A DNA stretch of 64,000 bases, taken from assembly GCA_022559845.1 (NCBI GenBank), contig CM040126.1:44758458-44822457 (forward strand), given 5' to 3'. The stretch comes from Amorphophallus konjac (Eukaryota > Streptophyta > Magnoliopsida > Alismatales > Araceae). Below are positions 1-11,192 of this stretch, piece by piece. The notes beneath the pieces are model-generated. The model was not told where the DNA came from, did not search any database, and saw only the letters and a program-made list of their open reading frames with translations. The stretch's first letter is position 1. Each line of letters starts with the position of its first letter. The position numbers and the translations under genes are program-made.

Positions 1-1723
1 TCTCATTGAGCTGTCTTCTGAGAGCATTGATCTCCTGCTGGTATCTTCTGAACATCATCTGGATCATGGGGTCCAGGGTGGACGGGATCTGTATATCTTC
101 TGAAGTCCCTTCAGCATCATTAATGAAGGGATTATCTCCCTCTTCCGTTGTCACCACATTAACCGTCATAGTGGTGATCTTGCAGGCTTCACCATTAGTC
201 TTCATTTTATCTTTTGCCGCCTGGCCTCTTCTTGTGACAGGCCCGGGTCTGGTTGCTAGCCTGAGTAGCTCGTCCGATTGAGTTGGTAGCATGTCTTGCC
301 TCCTGACAAGTCCAGCCATGTTACAGGTGAAGATCTGCATCTTTCCCTTTTGCCTGTAGACTTTTCTTTTTTCCTGGTCGGGATATTTGAGTCGGTCAAA
401 GACCGATATTCTTTCTTCAGGTTCTTCCCCACACAGGTCTTCTTTCCCATATCCGGCCCTGCGGCCTTCCCCATAATCATTGGAATCGGAGGAGGAGACT
501 TCGAGCATCACTTCTTGAAGGGTTTCTTCCTCTTCTTCATCCACGGTGCCCAGGGCACGGGATAATCTTTGCTGACCGAGGGCAGAATTTCCCAGGTAGT
601 GGAAGTAGTCTTGAGCCACTTGCTTCATCTCTTCTTGATTGTGCCTTTGTGGCTCTGATTGGAGCATCAGTCTTTCCTGGCCTCTTTGCTGATGAGCCAG
701 TCTTGCCACCTGAGCATTCAGATGCGCGGCTTTGGAATATCTAAATATATCAGCCTGTCTGGCACAGGCTCTTGGTCTTCTTGGAATGGCAACAGCGACT
801 GGTTCGCTTGTTCCCATTCTTTCTTCTTTCTCAAATCTTCTGTCGCCATCCTGGCAGTAGTTGGCAGCAGCATCATAGTTCTTCCTTTGCCATCTTCTGC
901 CCCCAGCCCTGGGATGGGGGACCGAGAGGTCTTGCTTCCGCTCATATTTTCTGCCCCTCATCCTGGGGCGAACAGTGGTCAGATTTCTTTCTTCATTTTC
1001 TTTCTCATCTTTCTTACCCCAAGCCCTGGGGTAAACAGCAGCATCATCTCTTATGTCTTTTCCTTCTCTTCTTCTGCTTTCTGCCCTGAAGCGGGCAACA
1101 GCATCCTCGGTAGCTTTCCCCTCATCTCGAGTTGGGGCCCAGCTCTGAATCTTCTTTGGTCGCCAGACCTGTTTATATTTTGCTGGCTTGGGCGCCAGCG
1201 GCTTCCTCTCATCAGTTTCCCCGTTGGCCCTCCTGGCGGCCAGAACTTGGAACTTGTTGTCGATTTAGACGGTCGGGACAATCCTATCCGGCCGGACTTC
1301 TCTCGGGCGACCGTTGAGGTTCACCCTAACGTCACCCATCATCATCGTCCTCCCAGAATTTGAGAGACGACGGTCGGCAGCAGCATATCGGCTCCTCCGG
1401 TTAGTTCTTTTCTTCATTTGGGCAGCAGCGGGGACCGTGTCCCTCCTTTGAACATGGTGAACATAGCAGGCGACGGTTGTCAAGGTCGTCCTCTCTGGTA
1501 AGCTACCCTTGTTATCAGCAATCTTCATTGGGGCACTTGCAGCAGTGCCTTGCTCGTTGTTGTCGACCTGCAGAAGGTCGGTGAAGACGAGGCCCAGGCA
1601 GTTGGGCAATCCGACAGCAGGGGGCATTGACCCGAATGACAGCGGTACAGCCAGGTAACCCTCTCGGACATACACATCGATCGGTTGTTGGTCGAAGCAC
1701 ACGGACATGAGTCCAGTAGTCAT
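1..1723 (-). pseudogene. gag-like ORF of a minus-strand gypsy (probably Tat) retrotransposon, partial, one internal stop
   Basis: One reading frame runs from an ATG at 1723 to the left edge and is broken only by a TAA at 1267-1265. The first 152 codons are not recognised; they include the segment YVREGYLAVPLSFGSMPP. After the stop about 420 codons stay open. They are very rich in Arg, Lys and Glu and contain the stretch KYKQVWRPKKIQSWAP, acidic blocks, and a C-terminal segment with MIQMMFRRYQQEINALRRQL that looks like coiled coil. Length, charge, strand and position downstream of an LTR-like promoter region suggest the N-terminal part of a Tat-lineage gag, which would package element RNA in the cytoplasm. 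No capsid core or zinc knuckle lies inside the window, so the assignment is an inference. The + strand ORFs over this region are shadows. Confidence 0.5.
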
Positions 1724-2935
1724 TGTAGCTTCCTAGAAATAAGGAAAGCGCACAGAATCAAAAATTTGAGGGGGGCCCGCTGGGCCTCCTGTTTTTGGCG
1801 TAGAGATGAAGGGAGACTCAGTCCCACCGGGCGTGCCAGACTTGTGGAACGTGCTTTCTCGTTCTCTTCTTTTTATAGGTATATGAGTATATGTGGATTA
1901 TTTATTGATTTATTGGCGTGCCAGTCACCGGGGTGACAATTTTATTGTGCGCTCAATCTGACTTTTAATCAGTCGATTGTGAAGTTCGAGTCGGGACCCG
2001 AAGTCCGTCATACCATAAAGGCTATGACGTTAATTACGCCCTTCCTAAGAAGGACAACCCTTGATTAAATGCCAAAAATAGGAGGAAGGTAGCGGCAAAA
2101 ATAAGACTCAAACGAGAGAAACGGTTGGTTCATCAGCAGGGCGTTAAATGGCCTGAGTGAAGCAAGGATACATCAAATGCGGAGCAAATCCAGCGGCATG
2201 TCCCCATTACCTTGGACTATGCCAGATGGGGATAGGAAACCACCCATGCAGTGGCAGGGTGGGATCCATAAAAAGGTCGGGTATATCTAACTCGGAATCC
2301 GGATAAGGACCGGTGCGACATGGCACACCTTGTGCAGGCGTGATGTCTTATTGATATCCCCCTTCGGAAGACCATCGGAGAACATGCAAGGGCAGAACTC
2401 CGTGGGCCAGCGAGGTTAGGAGAGAATACCATGATCACTCAAGGTGATACGAATGAATTTTGGTAGCATATCCCCTTTATCCTGGATTATGCCAAGAGGA
2501 GATAAGCCATCATCCACGAGATGCCGGGATGAAAGCCGGAAAAGAAGGGGGCACTAGGCCCGGGGCCATCACCCACATCCATAGCACCGATTTATGTTCC
2601 TTCGAAACCCGTCGGAGCACATGTAGTGACATAGCCCGTTAGGTCCATAAGGTTATAAAGAAACCCGGATCGGAACAGAACAATGTAGGGGAGGTCCTCC
2701 CCATTGATTTATTTCCTGAGGGATGCCAAGTGTTCTCCGTATATCCCTTGGATGGGTACAATATGGGGATCAAGGTTCAGACCAAGAAGAAAGAGGTTCT
2801 CGGCGTGAGGGTTCAGAAATATGGCATAGCTTCTCGGCGCGGGCTGAAAGGAGTTCCCGGCGCGCCACAAAGGGGGCTCTCGGCATGTGTTGAAGGGGGG
2901 AGGAGGCTCTCGGCGTGAGGGTTCCCAGCGCGGGA

Positions 2936-2962
2936 GTTCCCGGCGCGCGCCGCGCCGGGAAC
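2936..2962. repeat. GC-only hairpin within the LTR-like region
   Basis: A 12-bp perfect inverted repeat, GTTCCCGGCGCG and its complement, separated by only 3 nt. It ends a 150-bp stretch in which CTCGGCGTGAGGGTTC and CCCGGCGCG motifs recur (2,805-2,962). The motif resembles the 32-bp repeats at 4,127. Confidence 0.7.
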
Positions 2963-4063
2963 TATTCACGCCGAGAAGATGTTGGGCTTGAGCGCCGTGA
3001 GGGCTATGGGGTTTTACGGTACCCTATTTTGGGGGTTTTTCACGGGATTCAGACATGGCCTGGAGAATGGATTCAGGAGGCGAGTGAGGAAAGAGCCAAG
3101 GGCCTACCAGGTTGACAGCAGAGGGTCACAGATGAAAGGGGTTCGAGGGATCAGAGTCACCGGGCCTTCGAGCTCTCAGGAACAGGCTTCACGCCATCAG
3201 TATTGCCGACCATCCAGGAGATCGAGAGACGACAAACTCTGATCCCTGCAATGGCCCTAGTGGCTTGAGAAATTTGAGAAGAAAATCACGGACTCCGCGA
3301 CGTTTAAACCATCGATGACATCGAGGGAGAGAGGGGGGAAACAAGGCCCAGAAATCCACAGTGAGGATTGGGGCTTTGTTGGCTCCGTCCCATCTTAAAT
3401 AGGCACGCGTATAATCACAAAGGATTATCAGAGTCCTAAGCATTCGAGCAATCAATGTATGCAGGGGACGACAGATACCCTGAAAGAGAGATAGAGAGGA
3501 CAAAGCCCAGGGATCCATAGAGGTGAGGATCGGGGCTCTGTACCAGCTCCCCCGGTGCTGCGAGAGAGGCAAGCAGCAGGGAGTATCTATCAGCCGCCAG
3601 GACTACCGACCGACACCTGAAATCATGGACTCATCGATCAAACTCCGCAACCGAAATGACAGCTACCACGATCATCAGAGAGGGGTGAGAGAAAGAAACT
3701 CGAGCTTCTACTCATTGCACCATCTTTATTATTCATATTTCATTGGCTACAGCGAGATAACTCGGACGATAGTCGAAAGGGGACTATGAACATCCTTCGA
3801 GTAGAAGAAATCCCACATACAAGGGTAGAAAGAATACATGAGAGAATGAAAAGAAACCCGTTCGGAATGACAGGAAGATGGGGGAGGGCGGAGCATTGAC
3901 TCCTCTCCCTCCCCGAGCACCCCACCTTCTCCTTCTCTCGAGCTTCGCAGCGGCTTCTTCACTCGCTCTCTTTTCTTTCTCTTTCTTTCTATCTGTTTTC
4001 TGGATGATGTTTCTTCTGTCCTCTACTTCTTTTCTCTTTTTTTTCCTCTCGAGAGAAAGGGGG

Positions 4064-4071
4064 TTTTTATA
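4064..4071 (-). promoter_or_regulatory. TATA box of the minus-strand LTR
   Basis: Reads CCTATAAAAACCCCC on the minus strand. It sits just downstream, in the direction of transcription, of the 32-bp tandem repeats and about 2.3 kb upstream of the gag-like ATG. Assignment rests on motif and position only. Confidence 0.5.
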
Positions 4072-4126
4072 GGCATAGCACCCCCTCCCTATCGGCATGA
4101 TCATCTCGGCGCCCGGTTGATGAGCT

Positions 4127-4240
4127 CCCGGCGCGCCTTGTTCGGAGGCAATAGGCTTCCCGGCGCGCCTTGTTCGGAGGCAATAGGCTTCCCGGCGCGC
4201 CTTGTTCGGAGGCAATAGGCTTCCCGGCGCCCCTTCCTCA
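4127..4240. repeat. 32-bp tandem repeat, three full copies and a partial fourth
   Basis: Units begin with CCCGGCGCGCC at 4127, 4159, 4191 and 4223 (last one partial), with a period of exactly 32 bp. The units are near-identical and contain CTTGTTCGGAGGCAATAGG. They end about 55 bp upstream of the minus-strand TATA box, so they may be a promoter-proximal repeat of the LTR. Confidence 0.85.
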
Positions 4241-4654
4241 TATGGGTCTTGTTGGGCTCTCGGCGCCATACGGCTGGGCCCGTTTAGATCTTTTAGTCTT
4301 TTATGCTTCCTCATCGGTAAGCTTGAGCTGTTAAGGCCGCTTAATCTATCCCTTCATTTGTCGGTCCCGCGAGTCCATCAGGCTAGGCGAAGGCCCATCA
4401 ATGGGTGAGTTAGCATAGCTTCATCAGAATATTTCTGGGGATTTTCATCAGTCAGTGGACTGCAGTTCTTCATCAGTGCTGCCGTCTAAGCGACGACAAT
4501 ACCGGACATCAGTTTGGCCGGGGAGGGCTTCAGCCGGGTGGTAGCTTCAGTGATAAATCTTCCGTAATCCTGGTCTTGCAGGGACCTCCGGGATCTTCAT
4601 CTTTCACTCAATCATTCATTATGTCTCGTTTCTATTGTCTGTTATATTTCAGGT

Positions 4655-4799
4655 GTCAACAGCAGACGACCCGTCTCCTGACCTTCTTAGTCCTTCCCCT
4701 TCCTCCTCCTTCAACCACTGCATCCCTTTCCTCTCTCACGATCGCACCCGGCTCTCAATCTCTTTCCCGGGGGCGGCGGAGTGGCGAGGGCGGCCGAAG
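4655..4799 (+). other. possible captured exon (unassigned)
   Basis: A pyrimidine-rich acceptor (TATATTTCAG) is followed by an open 145-bp stretch translating as VSTADDPSPDLLSPSP and onward, ending at a GTGAGC donor. It is Ser/Pro rich, more GC rich than its surroundings and not recognised. It lies just before the first bases attributable to the CACTA element, a class known to capture host exons. It could equally be LTR sequence that happens to carry splice-like motifs. Confidence 0.2.
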
Positions 4800-4893
4800 G
4801 TGAGCTCCGGTAGCGGCGGCGGTCAAATTCTTTCTGGCGGACACCCCCCCACCGCAGGTATTCCCCTCTCTCCCTCTCCCATTGCCCCCCCTT

Positions 4894-4935
4894 CTTGAGT
4901 ACATATTATCCCCAAATGGTCAATATGTACTCAAG
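4894..4935. repeat. 14-bp perfect hairpin near the left limit of the CACTA element
   Basis: CTTGAGTACATATT and its exact complement flank a 14-nt loop. It marks a sharp change from GC-rich sequence on the left to AT-rich CACTA-associated sequence on the right. Confidence 0.75.
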
Positions 4936-5475
4936 AGTTGCATAGAGATTACTTTTAAGTAAACCAACTGCTCCTTTGAGAATTTTAACATTCATGCCTG
5001 ATCTACAATATGAACCTTTTCTCCTTATCAGCTGCTGTACTCTTACAACATCAGATGAAATTCCAAGCCACAATAGTATTGGGAGGGTGGGAAGAGGGAT
5101 TGTATAAATGTGTGTGCGTAAATATGGATATGACCATTTTTTCATTTTTTCCCCTTTAAGACTATTGTTATGATATATGTGATTAGTATGCTTGGATGTG
5201 AATTAAATTGGTAGACAGGTGTGGATGCCGATATGTAAGCAAATGAGTATGTGAATGCGAGTATGTTAATTATTTTTTTTCCAGAAGATGATGTCGATTT
5301 CAACCACGGTGTGTGAATATGGAAGTGAAAGTGGATGTGGATATGGATGTATATGTGACCAAACATGATGTACAAGTGTGGAAAATAGTCAATATTTAGG
5401 GGAGATGTATATGATATTTTCTTAGATGTAGTGATAAGACATATTGATATGATTTTTTGAATATGTTAGGTAAAT

Positions 5476-6280
5476 ATGGCTAGAATTGATCGTTCATGTA
5501 TGAATCGCAGAGTAGTTGACGGAGTCGTGTCAGAGAAGTTTAAGGATGGAGTTGATAGTTTTGTTCTGTTTGTATTGGGGCATCCAATAGTAGTGGACCA
5601 GTGTGGTAACATTCGATGTCCTTATTTACGTTGTAAAAATAAGAGATTTCATTCGCTGTGGGATGTGCAAGCTCATTTATACAGGAAATGGTTCACGAAA
5701 GGTTATATGAATTGGGTGTGTCATAGTGAGGAGTTCTGGTCGTATGAGCCCGACAATGTTGCAAGCACAAGTACCTATGCAGACATGGTACTCGATGATG
5801 TTGGCCCTAACTTTAATGTACAAGGGGAACACGTGTACAACGAAGAACCACCAAACAAGTCGGCTGAAAGATTTTATCAGTTACTTCGGGATGCTGATGA
5901 GCCGCTGTGGGATGGTTGTGAAAATCACACTCGGTTGTCTGCTGTCTCACAGTTGTTGAATTTGAAATCCGAATTTCACCTTAGTGAGAGTTGTTTTGAC
6001 CGTATGTTCCTCCTTATCAAGAGTATACTGTCTCGAGATGAGAAGCTGCCTGAAAATTTTTACCGTGCAAAAGAAGATGGTCAATGAGTTAGGGGTTGAA
6101 TACCAAAAAATAGATGCATGCCCTAATCACTGTATGCTATATTATAAAGATAATGTAGATAAAAGATCATGTGATATTTGTCAGCATGATAGATTTAAAT
6201 CTAGGAGAGGGGACAATTCAAAGCAGAAGGATGTGCCTTACAAGTCACAACGATACTTCCCTCTCACGCCCAAATTGTAG
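5476..6280 (+). pseudogene. CACTA transposase gene, 5' part: transposase-associated domain and start of tnp2
   Basis: The frame starts at an ATG at 5476. Residues about 5-85 match the plant transposase-associated domain, with conserved features such as IRCPYLRCKN, HLYRKWFTKGY and W.CHSEEFW; this domain probably binds DNA or zinc. After residue 190 the frame slips near 6,065 and continues in another frame as MVNELGVEYQKIDACPNHCMLYYKD, the usual entrance to the tnp2 domain. It then meets a TAG at 6278-6280 where the family usually has Gln. The protein would excise and reinsert the element in the nucleus. This copy cannot be read through. Confidence 0.85.
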
Positions 6281-7327
6281 CGGATGTATATGTCGTCAAA
6301 GACAGCTCGACATATGATATGGCACACGAAGAGAGTAGGTCGTGTAGATGATATAATCAGTCATCCCGCCGACGGTGAAGCCTGGGCTCATTTCAATCGT
6401 ACGTATACTGCTTTTGTTCATGAGTCACACAATGTTAGGTTATGTTTATGCACAGACGGCTTCAACCCATTTAGAGGTTCAGTGGCATCTTACTCATGTT
6501 GGCCAGTGTTCATGACACCGTACAACCTTCCGCCGGGCATGTGCATGAAGCGAGAGAACCTTTTCTTAACTCTGGTGATTCCAGGTCCAAAAAATCCAGG
6601 AAAAAATTTGGACATATATCTCAGGCCACTGATTGATGAGTTGAAAATATTATGGAATGATGGAGTTGTTACTTATGATGCGTATAGAAAATAAAATTTC
6701 ACTATGAAGGCTGCATTGATGTGGACAATAAGTGACTTCCCTACATATGGAATGCTATCTAGCTGGAGCACACATGGGAGGTTGGCATGTCCTTACTGTA
6801 TGGCTGATACCAAATCCTTTGTCCTGAAATATGGTAAGAAATCATGCTGGTTCGATTGTCATCGACGGTTTCTACCAAATGACCATCCTTTCCGAATGCA
6901 AAAGGACTCTTCTATTAAGAACACAGTTGAAATGGATGAAGTAGACTTGGAACGGATGTATGGTCGACATATGGCATTAGAGGTGCAAAACTTACCAGAT
7001 ATAGTGCAATTGTCGGGTAGTACACGACATCTTCATGGATTTGGAGAGGAACACAATTGGGTGAAGAAAAGTATCTTCTGGGAATTGCCTTACTGGTCAG
7101 CCCTTTTGATACGGCACAACCTGGACGTCATGCATGTTGAGAAGAATGTCTTTGATAATGTGTTCAACACCATCATGAACGTGAAAGCCAAAACAAAGGA
7201 TAATGCCAAGGCGCGAGCGGACTTGAAGATACTTTGCAAACGACCAGAGTTAGAATTGCGGCCGGTACGGGGTAAAGTTGTGCAACCTAAAGCAGCTTAC
7301 GTGTTGAAAGACACACAGATCAATTAA
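6281..7327 (+). pseudogene. CACTA transposase gene, tnp2 catalytic domain
   Basis: This continues the gene above past the TAG at 6278. Landmarks in order: MYMSSKTARHMIWH, the DG motif LCTDGFNPF (candidate catalytic Asp), PYNLPPGMCMK, a TAA at 6692 where family members read Gln, then WTISDFPTYGMLSSW (candidate second Asp), a Cys pair in ACPYCM, and RHNLDVMHVEKNVFDN. This is the standard order of the tnp2 family. Both candidate Asp residues are present, but the nonsense codons prevent a full product. The frame ends at 7325-7327 after YVLKDTQIN. Confidence 0.85.
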
Positions 7328-7339
7328 CTATGACAGTGG

Positions 7340-8134
7340 CTGAAGCAATTAAGATTCCCTGATGGATGTGTCTAACATAGCCCGTTGTATGAATGTCAAT
7401 GAGGAAAAAATATATGGATTGAAAAGTCATGACTGCCATGTGTTCATGGAGAGACTTCTGCCCATTGCATTCTGTGACATATTGCCAAAGCCTATATGGG
7501 GAGCATTGACTGAGTTGAGTCAGTTTTTCAGGATTCTATGTGCATCAGAACTCAAACTTGGGAACGTGCAAACTATGGAACAGAATGTGGTCACGATGGT
7601 ATGCAAGTTGGAGAAGATATTTTCCAATGTGTTTTTCGATTCCATGGAGCACCTGATTATCCATTTGCCATACGAGGCCAAAGTTGGAGGACCAGTATAA
7701 TTTCGATGGATGTATCCATTTGAGAGGTAATCATCATGTATTTACTGATTATTTGACAGTACTTACATGTGTTTGTCATTGTCACTGTATGTCATTGTCA
7801 TATGAATTGTTGTCATAGGTGTATGCATGACCTGAAAATGAAGGTTCGCAACAAGGCTAAAGTAGAGGGTTCGATTACCGGGGCGTATATTATTGAATAA
7901 CTTTCAAACTTCTGTTCGATGTACTTCGAACCCGAGATTCAAACTCGCCGCAATCGACCTCCACGTAATGATGATGGAGGAGAGGTGGGTCCGTCCAACT
8001 GGTTGTCCCTATTTAAGTATCCAGGACATGCATTCGGACGTTGTTCGAATCGCATATTAGAGGACAGAGAGTTGTTGGCCGCAGAGATATATGTTCTCCT
8101 GAACTGTGATGAGATTGAGCCTTATGTTGAGTGA
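7340..8134 (+). pseudogene. CACTA transposase gene, DUF4218-type segment
   Basis: The DUF4218-type segment begins around 7,370, with NIARCMNVNEEKIYGLKSHD, HVFMERLLPIAF and a run of conserved residues to HLIIHLPYEAKVGGPV. A TAA at 7698 falls where the family reads Gln before FRWMYPFER. An intron-like gap (about 7,724-7,819) is followed by YMHDLKMKVRNKAKVEGS and CSMYFEPEIQTRRNRPPRNDDGG, ending at 8134 near a possible donor. The exact exon limits are uncertain and at least two in-frame stops are present. Confidence 0.75.
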
Positions 8135-8220
8135 GTCGTCAACTCCGCAGCTCCCGAAAATTTATAAGCATCTTGACGTTCTTCCTTCCATTTACGGTGA
8201 TGTTGCATTCATTATTGCAG

Positions 8221-9174
8221 GCAATTTGATTCAGAATTAATTACTCAATGCCCACACCTCAATGACATGGAGGTTCAAAATGAACGAGAGAGATCTTTTG
8301 CCAGATCGCTTAAAGGTCAAGTAAGTGTCAATCTACTAATTCCACAAAGCTTGAGGTGTATGCACGTATCAAAAGAAAAGTAACATGGTTTATATTCATA
8401 GGTTGAAGAAGGTTATGTTACTGATGAAAGAGTCCGGGTGATAAGTTATGTACCTTCAAAGGTTGCGCATGCCTATCCAAGATTTTTTGTGAATGGTTAT
8501 AGATTTCACACTAGAGATTATGGACGAAATAAGTCTACGATGAATAGTGGCATATGCATGAAAGGTAGTACATACAATGAAAATGATCTTGATTACTATG
8601 GTATTCTTGAGGAGGTCATAGAATTACAGTATCTCGGACAAGACAAGCATATATTCCTTTTTAAGTGTCATTGGTTTGATCCTCATTCAGTTTGAAATGA
8701 CGCAATATATGGGCTTGTCGATGTCAAACATAGATCAAAATTGAATACCTATGAACCGTTCATTTTGGCCGCACAAGCCCAGCAAGTGTATTATTCAAGT
8801 TATTCATCGTCCAAGAATAAAGATTGGTGGGCAGTTTGTAGGGTAAAACCAAGGCTTGTGACTAATGATGAGTTAGATCTGATTGAAGCTGTCTCATAGG
8901 ATTCTAGTGCCGAATTTTTTCAATCAGACGAGGGTGACACTGCAGAGTTGGTTGCTTCTAATCTTCATCTGATTGAATCTGACGAGCCACTTCGGTTGTC
9001 TATAGAGGACGAAGTGGAAGAAGTCGATCCAACTGAGCTAAATGAAGCAATTGTTGGGCAGGAGGAGTCCTCTGAGGAGGAAGAATATGAATCTAGTGAG
9101 AACCAGGAAGATGACGAAGATGAGGCTGAGTTTGATATATCTTCAGCATCTAAAGATGAAATAGATAATGATTG
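8221..9174 (+). pseudogene. CACTA transposase gene, DUF4216-type segment and acidic C-terminus
   Basis: A short exon (8,221-8,322, ending at a GTAAGT donor) leads into the DUF4216-type domain from about 8,402, with FFVNGYRFHTRDYGRNKSTMNSG and FKCHWFDP. It is broken by TGA at 8693-8695, where the family has a basic residue before the YGLVDVKH motif, and by TAG at 8897-8899. The last 75 codons (8,948-9,174) are open and very acidic, with long Glu/Asp runs, as is usual for CACTA transposase C-termini. A stop at 9172-9174 is the natural end. The second gene starts about 115 bp downstream on the same strand. Confidence 0.8.
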
Positions 9175-9348
9175 AATATTTTGTAAGAAATTTAACATAT
9201 ATGCACTTCTTATCATTATTAATTGCCACCTCTCCTCGTAATTAGTTGTGGACTAATATGCACTACTATTCTTGTTGTCAATAATTAGATGGTTCGAGGT
9301 CGTACCGAATCTTCAAGGAGAGGTGGTTCCGGGAGGGGTTCTACCGGT

Positions 9349-11192
9349 ATGTTTATTTAAATTCTTAAAGAAATGAGTAGTGAATATATGCACTTTATTT
9401 TGCTAATGATATTTTATGTCTTTGCACCATGTACACAGAGTACACCGCCCCCACCACCTACTACGGGTCTGTTTATTTAAATTCTTAGATAAATGAGTAG
9501 TGAATATGCACTTCATTTTGATAATGATAGTTTATGTCTCTGCACCAGGTACACAGAGTACACCGACCCCACCACCTGCTGCGGGTCTGTTTATTTAAAT
9601 TCTTAGATAAATGAGTAGTGAATATGCACTTCATTTTGGTAATGATAGTTTATGTCTCTGCACCAGGTACACAGAGTATACCGACCCCACCACTTGCTAC
9701 TGGTATGTTTATTTAAATTCTTAGATAAATGAGTAGTGAATATGCACTTTGTTTTGGTAATGATAGTTTGTGTTTATGGCACCAGGTACACAGAGTAGAT
9801 CGCCCCCACCACCTATTGCGGGTCTATTTATTTAAAGTCTTAGATAAATGAGTAGTTAATATGCACTTTGTTTTGGTAATGATAGTTTATGTATCTGTAC
9901 CAGGTACACAGAGTACACCGACCCCACCACCTACTGTAGGTATGTTTATTTAAGATCGTTCATGAATGAGTAGTGACGTAGCACTTTGTTTTGCTCACGA
10001 GGATTTAAATATATGCACCATGTACACAGAGTGCACCGCCCCCACCAACTGCTGCGCGTATGTTTATTTAAATCCTTAGTGTTTCGGCTCCATGTTTTGT
10101 TGCTGTCAAAATTTAGATTCATGTATACTCTTCATGTGGATAGTCAATGTGTTTTGTTGATGTAGAATCATCCATGGAGCTATAATGATTTATGTGTGTA
10201 GTTTACTTCTAAATTTCACAAAGAACAAGTTGACAGTTGCACATAGAAAAGGCTGAAAGCTAGTTATTTTATCCAGAAACGAGAAAAAGTCAACGTGGTA
10301 ACGTAGTCAACGCACAGTCAATGGAGCTAAGACAGTGGTCAACCCAAGTCTGTACAGTCAAAGTCTGAATTCTTTAGAAATGATGAACAAATCTATTAAG
10401 ATTCATACAAGGGAAGGCAGGAAGATAAGGCAGACAAATGACTCATTAGTGGTGACAAATAGGGAGGTAAGGCTGAAAAATAGGTCTCTACGGGTGAAAA
10501 ATAGGTTGTAGCACTGAATATGTGTGAAGTGTTGAAGCTGCATGAAGGGGAAGTCCACTTGTGTTTACCCGCCAGCAGAAGAAGCTAAGGACGACAAATG
10601 CACACATAAGGCTGACAAATAGACTGCTATGGGTGACATATACCCTCTTAAGGGTGAAAAATAGGTGTCAACGGAGACATTAGCTTAAGTGTTCGACGTA
10701 TGTTCTATGCAAACTCTTGTTAACATATTGTTCATTATGTTTTAAAATTGGGCAGCACCATATTTTTTATTTTAATTTGAGCATAGTTTTTAATCAGGGG
10801 ATATATTCACCACCCCTCTATATCCTATCCTTCCCCACATCACTTAGATAAATGAGTAGTGGATATGCACTTTGTTTTGCTCACGATATTTTATGTCTCC
10901 GCACCAGTTACACAGAGTGCACCGCCCACGCCAACAACTGCGGATATGTTTATTTAAATTCTTAAATAAATGAGTGGTGAATATGCACTTTGTTTTGCTC
11001 ACGATATTTTTTGTTTACAGGTTTGAGTGCCTCTACATCAGGTCTACAGAGTACACCGCTTCTACCACATTCTACTGTTATGTTTATTTAAATTCTTAGT
11101 TAAATGATAAGAATTCTATATGTTTACATGTTGAAATTTTTTATTTAATAATGAGCTAAATTCTGATTAACTACTTCTATTTTACTTGTAAC
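9349..11192 (+). repeat. tandem array of about 118-bp intron plus mini-exon units (8 units)
   Basis: Each unit is an intron that starts GTATGTTTATTTAAAT or GTCTGTTTATTTAAAT and ends CACCAG or a variant, followed by a 36-nt exon beginning GTACACAGAG. Exon copies start at about 9,430, 9,549, 9,667, 9,786, 9,904, 10,022, 10,909 and 11,041. Entered in phase 1, each encodes 12 residues such as GTQSTPTPPPAA, so any number can be spliced without frame change. Units vary slightly; one has a TAG-containing variant exon (9,786) and some have weak GTCTGT donors. A solo LTR splits units six and seven. Confidence 0.85.
10080..10842 (+). mobile_element. solo LTR with 5-bp target duplication CTTAG
   Basis: A 763-bp TG...CA segment flanked by CTTAG at 10075-10079 and 10843-10847. 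Removing it and one CTTAG restores the interrupted intron of the mini-exon array. Its 3' end (ATATATTCACCACCCCTCT) matches copia LTRs that end near a GGTGAATA motif, seen here also at 12,750 and 17,520. It carries a cluster of GGGTGAAAAATAGG-like motifs (10,430-10,660). No internal region remains, as expected after LTR-LTR recombination. Confidence 0.85.

Larger units (their letters stand above)
1724..4880 (-). mobile_element. LTR-like and leader region of the left minus-strand retrotransposon (ends not defined)
   Basis: No convincing protein-coding frame was found here. Features that fit a 5' LTR and untranslated leader read on the minus strand are a TATA box near 4,070, GC-rich tandem repeats just upstream of it (4,127-4,240), an imperfect duplicated segment at about 3,330-3,390 and 3,490-3,550, and a gag-like ATG at 1723. 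I could not find matching TG/CA ends, a primer site or a target duplication, so the limits are nominal. Confidence 0.4.

Noticed and set aside
659..1363. + strand 234-codon ORF
   Set aside because: Shadow of the minus-strand gag-like frame, which is longer and keeps charged, protein-like composition; the + strand product is Phe/Ser rich without features.
3539..3555. tRNA-Met primer site for the left element (minus strand TGGTACAGAGCCCC)
   Set aside because: It lacks a base of the consensus, a similar copy lies in the duplicated segment at about 3,370, and no LTR end is adjacent.
3189..3572. minus-strand 127-codon ORF with an internal repeat
   Set aside because: It reflects a duplicated noncoding segment of the LTR-like region; no family features and no start context.
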